Origin: Desulfogranum mediterraneum DSM 13871
Lineage (GTDB): Bacteria; Desulfobacterota; Desulfobulbia; Desulfobulbales; Desulfobulbaceae
Direction: 5' to 3'
Assembly (NCBI RefSeq): GCF_000429965.1
Contig: NZ_AUCW01000004.1
Location: 1 to 64,000 of the forward strand
DNA: 64,000 nucleotides
A model generated the notes under the pieces. That model worked only from the letters and a program-made list of their open reading frames with translations, ran no database searches and was not told the origin of the DNA. Shown piece after piece: positions 9,612 through 17,727 of this stretch; within the stretch, counting starts at the first letter, position 1; every line of letters starts with the position of its first letter. The translations under genes were made by a program, and so were the position numbers.

Positions 9612-10121
9612 CTATTTACTCTCCGACGAAAACAGGGTGATAATATCATTGACCAACTTCTTGATGACGACCAGCAGTACCACCCCACCGGCAAAGGGGA
9701 TAAAGGTCTTGATCGGATAAATGGGAATGGGCACACCGGTCGGTGTCATCTGCTTGAATTTGATGGAGAGCTGGGCCGCGGCGATCCCCTTCCAGATCAA
9801 GACCCCTAAAAAGAGGAGGGTGTAGACCACGGTGAGGATGTCACAGAAGGCCTTCTTTTTCCGGGAAAAGTTGGCATAGAACAGGTCCAGTTTCACAAAG
9901 GCATTGTGGTTGAGGGCATAGGCACCGCCCACACAGGCCATCAGCACCATTGCCGCCTGAATGGTGGTCCCGATCCAGAGCGACGGGGCATTGAGGACAT
10001 AGCGCAGAAAGACATCGCTCACCCCCAGCACCATACAGTAGAGGACCAGAATCCAGCCTATCTTGCCCATGATCTCGACTAAGCCGTCGATACCCTTCTC
10101 TATCATGTTCCATATCTTCAT
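9612..10121 (-). CDS. dctQ: TRAP transporter small permease (DctQ family)
   Basis: A 169-residue protein with four predicted membrane helices (about 15-35, 45-65, 90-110, 130-150), matching the usual size and topology of DctQ. The motif DVFLRYVLNAPSLW after helix 1 is typical of the family. It pairs with the large permease DctM to form the membrane complex that accepts ligand from DctP. The ATG is preceded by AGGGAG. It lies 56 bases downstream of dctM. Order dctM-dctQ-dctP differs from the order dctP-dctQ-dctM of the second TRAP operon in this window. Confidence 0.88.
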   Translation of the reverse strand: MKIWNMIEKGIDGLVEIMGKIGWILVLYCMVLGVSDVFLRYVLNAPSLWIGTTIQAAMVLMACVGGAYALNHNAFVKLDLFYANFSRKKKAFCDILTVVYTLLFLGVLIWKGIAAAQLSIKFKQMTPTGVPIPIYPIKTFIPFAGGVVLLVVIKKLVNDIITLFSSESK

Positions 10122-10177
10122 AAAATTTCTCCCTAAGGTTTTGGATGGTGTTCGTCTCTAGAGCAGCGGACCATTTG

Positions 10178-11485
10178 CTACTGCATCATGCTGGGAAGCC
10201 AGAGGGCGATCTGCGGGAACATGAACACCAGGATGAGACCAAGGACCTGCAGGGCGATAAAGGGTCCTACCGATTTATAGACATCGCCCATGCTGACATC
10301 CGGCGGCAGGATGGACTTGATCCAGAAGAGCACAAAACCAAAGGGCGGGGTCAGGTAGGCAATCTGGATGTTGACGATGAAGAGGACGCCGAACCAGAGT
10401 TTATCGATGCCCAACTCGTTGATGATCGGGATATAGAGTGGGGTACAGAGCATGATGATCGCCCAGTCGTCCATGACCATCCCCAGAAGGAGGATGATGA
10501 ACATCATCATCAGGAGAATTCCGTTTTCTCCGCCAGGCATGCCCAGCACCATGGAGGTGACCAGCTCCTGACAGCCCAGAGAATTGAAGATGTTGAGATA
10601 GACGTTGGCACCGATCAGGATCCACAGGCCCATACCCGAGAGTTTGAGGGTGGTTTCCAGGGAGTCTTTCAAGACCTTCCAGGTAAGCTTACGGTAGACG
10701 GCGTTGATGATGCACGAACCGGTTGCCCCAAAGGCTGCAGCCTCGGCAGGGGTGGCAATGCCTCCCCAGATGGCGCCAAGCACGATCAGGATCAGGAGCA
10801 GAAAGGGCCAGATATTGATCACGGCCTGCATCTTTTCGCGGGTACTGAACTTTTCATCGGCAGGGATGGCAGGCCCCATCTCGGGTTGGAGGCGACAGCG
10901 GATGCCGATGTAGATGATATAGAAAGAGGCAAGCATCAGGCCGGGCAGGACCCCGCCGAGAAAGAGGCCGCCGATGGAGACCTTGGCCAACAGTCCATAG
11001 AAGATGAACGGGACGCTGGGGGGGATGAGCGCTCCCAGGGCTCCGCCTGCCCCGATGGAACCGATGGCGATGGTCCGCTTGTACTTGTACTTCATCATCG
11101 AGGGGTAGGCGATCTGTCCCATGGTGATGGTGGCAGGCGGAGTAATGCCGGTGATCGCCGCAAAGATGGTGCAGACCTTCACCGTTCCCATGGCCAGTCC
11201 ACCCGGGATGTGACCGATCAGCTTGTAGACCGCATCATAGGCGGACTCGGCAATGCCTGAAAATCTGATCAGGCTGCCCATGAAGAGAAACAGGGGCACG
11301 GTGACGAGAACGTGATTCCAGGGGGTATAGTAGAAGGCGCTGGGTATAGCCAGCAGGGCCCTGGGTTCAAATATCAGGGCAAAGGCGACCGCCGTCCCCC
11401 CCAGGCCAAGGGCTACCGGCAGGCCTAAAAACAGGCCTAAAAACAGGCAGCCAAAATACAGCAAGGTTATAAGCTCAATACTCAT
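10178..11485 (-). CDS. dctM: TRAP transporter large permease (DctM family)
   Basis: A 435-residue, 11-12 helix membrane protein that carries out sodium-driven import of a carboxylate-type ligand together with DctQ and DctP. Family signatures seen: LGLPVALGLGG near the N-terminus, the ITGITPPATITMGQIAYPSM segment and the TPAEAAAFGATG motif near the middle, and YLTPPFGFVLFWIKS near the C-terminus. Start supported by AAGGAGAG. First gene of the minus-strand locus, with a promoter and operator about 500 bases upstream (11991-12042). Confidence 0.9.
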   Translation of the reverse strand: MSIELITLLYFGCLFLGLFLGLPVALGLGGTAVAFALIFEPRALLAIPSAFYYTPWNHVLVTVPLFLFMGSLIRFSGIAESAYDAVYKLIGHIPGGLAMGTVKVCTIFAAITGITPPATITMGQIAYPSMMKYKYKRTIAIGSIGAGGALGALIPPSVPFIFYGLLAKVSIGGLFLGGVLPGLMLASFYIIYIGIRCRLQPEMGPAIPADEKFSTREKMQAVINIWPFLLLILIVLGAIWGGIATPAEAAAFGATGSCIINAVYRKLTWKVLKDSLETTLKLSGMGLWILIGANVYLNIFNSLGCQELVTSMVLGMPGGENGILLMMMFIILLLGMVMDDWAIIMLCTPLYIPIINELGIDKLWFGVLFIVNIQIAYLTPPFGFVLFWIKSILPPDVSMGDVYKSVGPFIALQVLGLILVFMFPQIALWLPSMMQ

Positions 11486-11990
11486 CGTCTCTCCTTGTTA
11501 ACTCCTTCTCTATCCGGTGCGATCTCACAACCTTGTGAGGGCATCCCCTCTTCTGTCAACGGCCTGCTCAGGCCAAAGCAACCCGGTGTGGCCTGGCTGC
11601 ATTTCTTGAAGCAATGATAATCCGCAGGTACTGCTTAAACGCGGGCTGTGCGCCGAAGGACAAGTGCCTATCCACCACAGATGTAACCTACGGCACAGGG
11701 TAAAACCTCCGGGCGCACAGACCGCTGCCCTGTTCCCGCCCATGGAGACGATGCAGCCTGTGACTGTTTTCCGAACCGGGGATAGAGTTCCCCTCTCGGC
11801 TAACCCTCAAACTGTGGAGCTGTCTTGTATCTGCTGTTTCCAGCGTCGGTTCAGCCGTGCCGGCAGCTTGCCGGAGGGGCTGAACAGCCAATATTTTAAT
11901 CGTGTTGTTGCTCTGTGCAGATGGTGCTTCTGCTTGCCGGGAAAGGTGCCTGTCCAAATTTCCGGGCATGGCGAAACGGCCTTCGTGAAA
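11486..11990. other. Untranslated region upstream of dctM
   Basis: About 500 bases between the dctM start and its proposed promoter. No frame here looks protein-coding on either strand and no known riboswitch pattern was recognised. If the promoter at 11991-12042 is right, this is an unusually long 5' leader. Confidence 0.4.
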
Positions 11991-12042
11991 TACTAATATA
12001 TAAGATACCTGATATCTAAAACCAGCTGGGACCATGTGTCAA
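11991..12042 (-). promoter_or_regulatory. Promoter and operator upstream of dctM
   Basis: Minus-strand -35 TTGACA (12042-12037), 18-base spacer, -10 TAGATA (12018-12013). Immediately downstream at 11991-12006 is TACTAATATATAAGAT, matching the perfect palindrome at 8147-8162 at 13 of 16 positions and covering the expected transcription start. The shared site suggests common repression of transporter and dehydrogenase genes by one regulator. Confidence 0.55.
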
Positions 12043-12688
12043 GTCTATTTTTAATGATACCTGGGATAATTTTAACTTATGAATAAAAATGAGGTAGTTA
12101 GCTGGAAGTGGTCACCACTCAAAGGAGCGAACTAGGGGTGCAGCGAAGGATCGAAGCTTTCCATGGACCAGGAAAAGGACGCAGTTACGGGCCCTTCCCT
12201 TGCCAAGGGAGGAGGGAGCGAAACAGGTGGTTTCATCAGGGGAGTGGTGCTTGCCGGAAAAACAGGTTGGGGTAAAGACAGGGGGAGAAGGCGGGGTAAG
12301 CGAAAAGGCTCGGCCGGCTCTCCCTGTCTAGTCTTCCTGCCTAGGGTACGCCGGAGCGTGGCCTGGGCATCCTGAGAGGAGATGAGGGGGAATGGGCTTG
12401 GCCATTGTTCACCACATGGCCAAGCCATGATTTTTTTCCGCACCATGATCATGACTCGGCGCTTGCTGTAACCTGGTCGTAATGGCCAAGGGACAGAGAA
12501 AACAGCTGGACATGGCAATCCCCCCCGTGGACTGCGGTTCGCCCCTTCAGCCCAAGGCGGTTCTTGCCATGCCCTGGCAAAGATTCCTAAAACTTGTGTT
12601 CACCGTGCTGAATCCCAGGGACCCTGCCCCCTCTGCAGATAGTCCAATAGTGGCTGCAGCTCACCAAGGAACAGCAATGGCCATGGAG
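12043..12688. other. Intergenic region without recognisable genes
   Basis: About 650 bases between the dctM promoter and the stop of the orphan gene at 12689. Frames on both strands have skewed composition and no ribosome binding sites. No terminator or repeat of note was seen. Confidence 0.45.
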
Positions 12689-13264
12689 CTATTGAGTGAT
12701 GTTCAGGTGAGTTGGGGGGGCAATCCCGGTGGCTCCCTGGGCGACAGGCCCCAACTTGGTCAACCAGATGCCACCACTCGATTCATTGAATACTATACCG
12801 CCCTTCTGGGTTTCAAATCGTCCGAGGAGGATGACAGGAGGCAGACTATACATCTCTTCATAAAGGTTGAACCTGTTGAGATCTTCATCATAGCAGCCAA
12901 ACTCGTTGCCCTCCCACTCCGACCAGTCTGGTGTACCCTCAAGCAGATACCACTGCAGGTCATCGATGCCGGAAGGTCCCCTCTCCATATAGAGACAGCC
13001 TGCAGCGCCTGCAAACCTATAGATCTTTTTGAAATCGGGAGGCAGATTTTCAAAAAAGTTGAAGATCGCCAGGGAGTAACTGGGGATGAAATAGCTGTAT
13101 TTTCTATATTCGAGTTCAGGGGCGGCCGGATCTCCTGGAACATTGTTTGCTCGATAGTAGCGTAAGGTGGGATCGATGGTCACCGTGCCTGCAATGCGAA
13201 AGCGCAGCCCTTCAGGAATTTGTGCAGAGCCATAGACCGCATAGTTCAGATAATGGGTACTCAT
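12689..13264 (-). CDS. Orphan protein of unknown function
   Basis: A 191-residue protein I do not recognise. Its composition is balanced and protein-like, rich in Tyr, Phe and Trp, without signal peptide or membrane helix. Segments such as FIPSYSLAIFNFFENLPPDF and DLQWYLLEGTPDWSEWEG suggest a compact beta-rich domain. The ATG has a strong Shine-Dalgarno (GGAGGG, 9 bases). An 18-base perfect palindrome lies 41 bases upstream (13305-13322), so the gene is probably under a dedicated regulator. It stands alone, convergent with nothing and divergent from the SulP gene. No function is proposed. Confidence 0.7.
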   Translation of the reverse strand: MSTHYLNYAVYGSAQIPEGLRFRIAGTVTIDPTLRYYRANNVPGDPAAPELEYRKYSYFIPSYSLAIFNFFENLPPDFKKIYRFAGAAGCLYMERGPSGIDDLQWYLLEGTPDWSEWEGNEFGCYDEDLNRFNLYEEMYSLPPVILLGRFETQKGGIVFNESSGGIWLTKLGPVAQGATGIAPPTHLNITQ

Positions 13265-13304
13265 TGTTCAACGCCCTCCAATAGATGATAGTTAATGGTA
13301 TTCA

Positions 13305-13322
13305 AACGCGTTATAACGCGTT
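13305..13322. promoter_or_regulatory. Perfect 18-base palindrome, candidate operator
   Basis: AACGCGTTATAACGCGTT reads identically on both strands; it is itself built of two ACGCGT units. It lies 41 bases upstream of the orphan gene ATG, where a promoter is expected. The palindrome type is typical of a dimeric HTH repressor site. No regulator gene is adjacent. Confidence 0.5.
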
Positions 13323-13848
13323 ATGGCACCTTGAAAAAAAAGCTGCTGTTCACGACATCATCCTTCCTCAACAATGTTCCCGCACAACAGCCAGCTCCTG
13401 CCTTTGTCAGTGGCTGCCCAGCAAAGGTCCCTCTACTCCTCTTTCAGGAGAGCAAAGAACCTACTCATCATGACTAAACGGTATCACTTCTGTTCTTTTT
13501 CCACAGTAAAAGAAGCCCTTTCAGCCTGTTTCATTGTTGTTTTCGCCAGATCCAAGCCCTCTGTGCTGCCCAAAGCCACCTGCGGGGCTGTCCCCCTGGC
13601 AATGACAAGCCCCTCTCCCCTGGTTCCCCAGCCGACTGGAGCTGACACCAGCGATCAGGACTGCCCTCCACCACCAGGGGTGGTGGCTCACGGAGTAGAG
13701 CTGCATCCAGATCATCCTGCATCTTACCTTCTTGAAAAGACTGCTGGAACCAGGCCCCCAAAAGAGCATTGAGCAGAACGGCATCACCGGCCAAACAGCT
13801 GTCTCGGTTGTCCAATCCGGCTGCTCCGGATCTTTCCCTTGCTTTTTT
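13323..13848. other. Intergenic region upstream of the SulP leader
   Basis: No convincing gene on either strand. A small hairpin (ATCCGG / CCGGAT, 13815-13831) followed by a T-rich stretch ending at 13848 is the only structure noted. Confidence 0.4.
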
Positions 13849-13910
13849 GGAGGTGAGCATATAGGATGCCGCTCCCCAAATCAATCGGCACCAAAGGCGC
13901 CGATGAGAGC
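13849..13910 (+). promoter_or_regulatory. Structured 5' leader of the SulP gene, candidate ion riboswitch
   Basis: Two helices are visible. Helix 1: GGAG (13849-13852) pairs CTCC (13872-13875), enclosing GTGA on one side, an inner GCAT/ATGC pair and CG on the other. Helix 2: TCGGC (13885-13889) pairs GCCGA (13899-13903), followed by TGAGAGC. The pattern GGAG-GUGAG...CCGCUCC...CGGC...GCCGAUGA resembles, from memory, the nhaA-I (lithium) riboswitch class. A strong intrinsic terminator follows at 13924-13966, before the SulP start at 13991, which is the arrangement of a transcription-controlling riboswitch. The class assignment is tentative. Confidence 0.45.
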
Positions 13911-13923
13911 AGTTATTTCTATC

Positions 13924-13966
13924 ACGGGCATGTACCTCAGGCTGGAGGTGCATGCCCGTTTTTTTT
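13924..13966 (+). terminator. Intrinsic terminator / attenuator in the SulP leader
   Basis: Fifteen-pair stem (13924-13938 with 13945-13959, one wobble), six-base loop and a run of eight T (13959-13966). It ends 24 bases before the SulP ATG and directly after the structured leader at 13849-13910, so it probably acts as the expression platform of that leader rather than only ending an upstream transcript. Confidence 0.8.
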
Positions 13967-13990
13967 CCAGCAGCCAACAAAGCAGAACAG

Positions 13991-15601
13991 ATGGTAGAAT
14001 TGATCAAAAAAAGAACCCAGAATGTACGTAACGAGCTCACCTCCGGGATTACGGTGGCCCTGGCCCTGGTCCCCGAGGCCGTGGCCTTCTCCTTTGTGGC
14101 CGGCGTGGACCCGCTGGTCGGTCTCTACGCCGCCTTCATGGTGGGCCTGATCACCTCCATCTTTGGGGGACGGCCCGGAATGATTTCCGGCGCCACCGGC
14201 GCCCTGGCCGTGGTGATGGTCAGCCTGGTCCAGGAGGGCAATGCCATGGGCCTGGCCATGGCCGAGCCGGTGGCCGACATGGGCCTCCAGTACCTCTTTG
14301 TCACCGTGATCTGCATGGGCATGATCCAGGCCCTGGCCGGAGTGCTCGAGTTGGGCAAATTCATCCGCCTGGTGCCCCACCCGGTGATGTTGGGTTTCGT
14401 CAACGGTCTGGCCATCGTCATATTCCTCTCCCAGTTGGGGATGTTCAAGACCATGGACCAGGGGATCAGCCACTGGCTGCAGGGACCGCAACTCCTCACC
14501 ATGGGTGGCCTGGTCCTGGCCACCATGGCCATCATGGTGCTCCTGCCCAGGATTACCGGCAAGATCCCGGCAGCCCTGACTGCCATCCTGGCTGTCACTG
14601 CCCTGAGCCTATGCCTTGAACTGGACGTGGCCACGGTTGGTTCCTTTATCCGGGACGGCGGCGGCGAAGGGCTCAAGGGGGGATTGCCCCAACTGCAGAG
14701 CCAGTTGTTCACCATGATCCCCTGGAACCTGGAGACCTTCAGCTTTATTCTGCCCTATGCCTTTATCCTGGCTGGAATCGGGATCATCGAATCCCTGCTC
14801 ACCCTGAACCTGCTGGATGAGATCACCGAAACCCGGGGCAACAGCAACCGGGAATGTGTCGCCCAGGGAACCGCCAACATCGTCACCGCCCTCTTTGGCG
14901 GCATGGGCGGCTGCGCCATGATCGGCCAATCCATCATCAACGTCAACTCCGGCGGTCGAGGACGACTCTCCGGGATCGTTGCCGCCCTTTCCCTGCTCTG
15001 TTTCATCCTCTTCGGCTCTGCCTATATCGAGATGGTGCCCATCGCAGCCCTGACCGGGGTGATGTTCATGGTGGTCATCTCCACCTTTGCCTGGTCCAGC
15101 TTTCGGATCATCCCCAAGATCCCCAGGGCCGACGCCCTGGTTCTGATCTCGGTCTCCGCGCTCACCGTGGTCTACGACCTGGCCATTGCGGTCTTTATCG
15201 GTATCATCATGTCGGCCCTGGTCTTCTCCTGGGAAAATGCTCTCAGGATCCGCGCCAGGAAACGGTTCAAGGATGACGGCACCAAGGTCTACGAGATCTG
15301 GGGACCGCTGTTCTTTGGTTCCACCCAGATGTTTGTCTCTAAATTTGACGTCAAGGGTGATCCCAATGCCGTTGAGATAGATTTCATCGAATCCAGGGTA
15401 TCCGACTACTCCGGCATCGAGGCCATCTCCTCGGTGGTGGAAAAATATGAGAAGATCGGCAAAAAGGTGACCCTGAAACACCTGAGTACAGATTGCAAAA
15501 AACTCCTCAACAAGTCGGATAAAAAATATAGAACCATCATCGTGGAGAAAATCGATGATCCCAGGTATCATGTGGTGGCTGATCCGAATAGTTTTAATTA
15601 A
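13991..15601 (+). CDS. SulP family anion transporter
   Basis: A 536-residue SulP/SLC26 permease. The first conserved segment (GITVALALVPEAVAFSFVAG) and the TM8-TM10 region including GVMFMVVISTFAW are typical, giving about 12-14 membrane helices up to residue 420. A C-terminal STAS domain (about 430-530) follows, with a Leu-Ser-Thr-Asp loop in place of the usual Asp-Ser. Members import sulfate, bicarbonate or other anions, often with sodium. The start at MVELIKK is chosen because an upstream in-frame ATG (13952) lies inside the terminator stem. Structured leader and terminator upstream suggest riboswitch control. Substrate uncertain. Confidence 0.9.
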   Translation: MVELIKKRTQNVRNELTSGITVALALVPEAVAFSFVAGVDPLVGLYAAFMVGLITSIFGGRPGMISGATGALAVVMVSLVQEGNAMGLAMAEPVADMGLQYLFVTVICMGMIQALAGVLELGKFIRLVPHPVMLGFVNGLAIVIFLSQLGMFKTMDQGISHWLQGPQLLTMGGLVLATMAIMVLLPRITGKIPAALTAILAVTALSLCLELDVATVGSFIRDGGGEGLKGGLPQLQSQLFTMIPWNLETFSFILPYAFILAGIGIIESLLTLNLLDEITETRGNSNRECVAQGTANIVTALFGGMGGCAMIGQSIINVNSGGRGRLSGIVAALSLLCFILFGSAYIEMVPIAALTGVMFMVVISTFAWSSFRIIPKIPRADALVLISVSALTVVYDLAIAVFIGIIMSALVFSWENALRIRARKRFKDDGTKVYEIWGPLFFGSTQMFVSKFDVKGDPNAVEIDFIESRVSDYSGIEAISSVVEKYEKIGKKVTLKHLSTDCKKLLNKSDKKYRTIIVEKIDDPRYHVVADPNSFN

Positions 15602-15679
15602 GGGGCGGAACAGTCGACAGCAGGAGGAAGGTATCCTCTGGTTGCGACCTGTTCACCCTGCGCTCAGCTCAGGCAGGAC

Positions 15680-15703
15680 TGCCCGGATCCAAGGATCCGG
15701 GCA
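15680..15703 (+). terminator. Hairpin after the SulP gene
   Basis: Perfect 11-pair stem TGCCCGGATCC / GGATCCGGGCA with a two-base apex, 78 bases after the SulP stop and 60 bases before dbpA. No T run follows immediately, so termination efficiency is uncertain. Confidence 0.45.
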
Positions 15704-15762
15704 ATCGCGCTTCCCTCTCTTTAGCAGAGATCCCCGTACCTGTGCCCAAACAGTGAATAGCC

Positions 15763-17136
15763 ATGACTGAACCACGCTTCTCCTCTCTCCCCCTGTCCCA
15801 GGCCATGCTCCACAACCTGAAAGAACTGGGCTTCACCGGCATGACCCCGATTCAGGCGGAAAGCCTTCCCCATATCCTCAACCAGCGGGATATCGTTGCC
15901 CAGGCCAAGACCGGCAGCGGCAAGACCGCAGCCTTTGGCATCGGCCTGCTCCATGCCCTTGATGTCCGACACTACCGGATACAGTCGCTGGTTCTCTGTC
16001 CCACCCGCGAGTTGGCGGATCAGGTGGCCAAGGAGCTCCGCCGCCTGGCCCGCGCCATCCATAATGTAAAGGTTCTGACCCTCACGGGCGGGGTGGCCTT
16101 CGGTCCCCAATACGGCTCCTTACTCCACGGGGCCCATATCATTGTCGGCACTCCAGGCAGGGTACTCAAGCACCTGGACAAGGGATATCTCTGCCTGGAC
16201 GATCTCAACACCCTGGTCCTTGATGAGGCTGACCGAATGCTTGACATGGGCTTTATTGAGGAGCTGGAACGGATCATTGCCCATGCCCCTGAAAAGCGCC
16301 AGACCTTACTTTTTTCAGCGACCTACCCAGACGAAATCCTGGAGTTGAGTGGTTCTGTTCAGAGAGAGGGCATCCGCATCCAGACCATCTCCGCAGAACC
16401 GGCCAACAAGATAGGGGAATACTTCTACCAAGTAGCTGCCGGGGAAAAGCGGGCCGGCCTGCTAGCGGTCATCGCCCACCATGCTCCCCGCAATGCCCTG
16501 GTCTTCTGTAACACCAAGCTGGAGGTGCGGAAGGTGGCGACCGCCTTGGCAGAGGCAGGAATAGAGGCCCTGGCGCTCCATGGGGATCTGGAGCAGTATG
16601 AACGCAACGAGGTGCTGGTACGATTTAGCAACGAGAGCTGTAAGGTACTGGTTGCCACGGATGTGGCGGCACGGGGTATTGACATCAGCGAGCTTGCCCT
16701 GGTGGTCAACTACGATCTTCCCAAGAACCCGGAAACCTACACCCACCGCATCGGCAGAACCGCCCGCGCAGGAAAGGAGGGCGTGGCTGTCAGCCTCTAT
16801 AACGATGATGAGGACCATCGGATCATAACCTACCGCAACGACAGCAGATTTTTTGGTGAGGTCGCCGAGCTAGACAGCGCCAAGGCCTTTACCCTGGGCG
16901 CAGCCAATGGTACCCTGGTGGTCGAGGCGGGAAAAAAAGATAAGATGCGACCTGCGGACCTGCTCGGTGCCTTGACCGGTGAGGCGGAAATCCCAGGGGA
17001 ACAGGTCGGCCGGATAGATATCTTCGACCGCCACAGCTATGTGGCCATTGACAAGGCAGTGATTGAGCAGGCCTGTGATCGCCTGAACCGAGGGAGAATC
17101 AAAGGCAGGTCCCTGCCGGTCTGGATATTAGGATAA
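15763..17136 (+). CDS. dbpA: ATP-dependent RNA helicase DbpA
   Basis: A 457-residue DEAD-box helicase, the same length as E. coli DbpA. Motifs in order: Q motif (GFTGMTPIQAESLP), I (AKTGSGKT near 48-55), Ia (PTRELADQ), II (DEAD near 154), III (SAT), V (VATDVAARGID), VI (HRIGRTARAG). The C-terminal RNA-recognition domain (about 385-457, VGRIDIFDRHSYVAID) is the DbpA type that binds 23S rRNA hairpin 92 during large-subunit assembly. It acts in the cytoplasm. It appears to be a single gene. Confidence 0.95.
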   Translation: MTEPRFSSLPLSQAMLHNLKELGFTGMTPIQAESLPHILNQRDIVAQAKTGSGKTAAFGIGLLHALDVRHYRIQSLVLCPTRELADQVAKELRRLARAIHNVKVLTLTGGVAFGPQYGSLLHGAHIIVGTPGRVLKHLDKGYLCLDDLNTLVLDEADRMLDMGFIEELERIIAHAPEKRQTLLFSATYPDEILELSGSVQREGIRIQTISAEPANKIGEYFYQVAAGEKRAGLLAVIAHHAPRNALVFCNTKLEVRKVATALAEAGIEALALHGDLEQYERNEVLVRFSNESCKVLVATDVAARGIDISELALVVNYDLPKNPETYTHRIGRTARAGKEGVAVSLYNDDEDHRIITYRNDSRFFGEVAELDSAKAFTLGAANGTLVVEAGKKDKMRPADLLGALTGEAEIPGEQVGRIDIFDRHSYVAIDKAVIEQACDRLNRGRIKGRSLPVWILG

Positions 17137-17173
17137 CAGGGGCAACAGGCAGCAGCGGATCGGCAGCGAGCGG

Positions 17174-17416
17174 TTACCTTTTTTTCCCTCGACCAGCTGC
17201 TGCAAAGGTCGCGATATAGAGTCGTTCGACCTTCTCCCGGGCCCACGGGGTTTTTCTGAGCAGCTTGAGGCTGGAATTGAGGGTGGGATTCTTGCTGAAA
17301 CAGTTGATGGGAACCTTGGCTGCCAGCTTCTGCCAACCGTAATGATCGACCAGTTGGCTGAGGATTTGTTTTAAGGTAATGCCGTGCAAGGGGTTCTTGG
17401 GTTGCTGTTCACTCAT
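17174..17416 (-). CDS. VF530 family DNA-binding protein (DUF2132)
   Basis: An 80-residue protein with the family core NPLHGITLKQILSQLVDHYG, INCFSKNPTLNSSLKLLRKT and PWAREKVERLYI. VF530-type proteins form a small helical fold that binds double-stranded DNA in vitro; their cellular role is not established. The start at MSEQQPKN is preferred to an ATG 11 codons upstream because family members begin close to NPLHG. It converges on dbpA, with 37 bases between stops. Confidence 0.85.
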   Translation of the reverse strand: MSEQQPKNPLHGITLKQILSQLVDHYGWQKLAAKVPINCFSKNPTLNSSLKLLRKTPWAREKVERLYIATFAAAGRGKKR

Positions 17417-17468
17417 GGCTGGAGCCTGCCTCTTGAAGAGTCCACCCACAGGGTGGCTCAGGTTTGAG

Positions 17469-17607
17469 GCTACCTTGAAAACTTACCTTCCCTTCCAATC
17501 TTGGCGTTGCCCTCAAAGTTTTATCCTCGGAATATCGAAGATATACCTGGGGCAAAGTTTATCGCGCGCCTTCATCTTGATCGAAAAATCTCATTCTTCA
17601 CAGTAGC
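17469..17607 (+). repeat. Dispersed 139-bp element, copy 1
   Basis: Degenerate copy of an element also at 25325-25464, 35592-35730 and 63620-63758. It starts with CTACCTTGAAAA, carries the shared core TTTTATCCTCGGAATATC and GGCAAAGTTTATCGCGC, and ends in ATCGAAAAATCTCATTCTTCA. The right terminal repeat is damaged (CACAGTAGCC). It lies upstream of the VF530-like gene and downstream of the MscS gene. Confidence 0.8.
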
Positions 17608-17727
17608 CTTGATGATTCCGGGAAATTCCTGCCCCCCGGCCTATGGCTGCCCTCTCCCCTGCCCCTGGCAGCCCTGATTAGCGCAGTTGCTCGACAGCGC
17701 CGCCGCCGGAAGAGGGCACAAAGCCTC

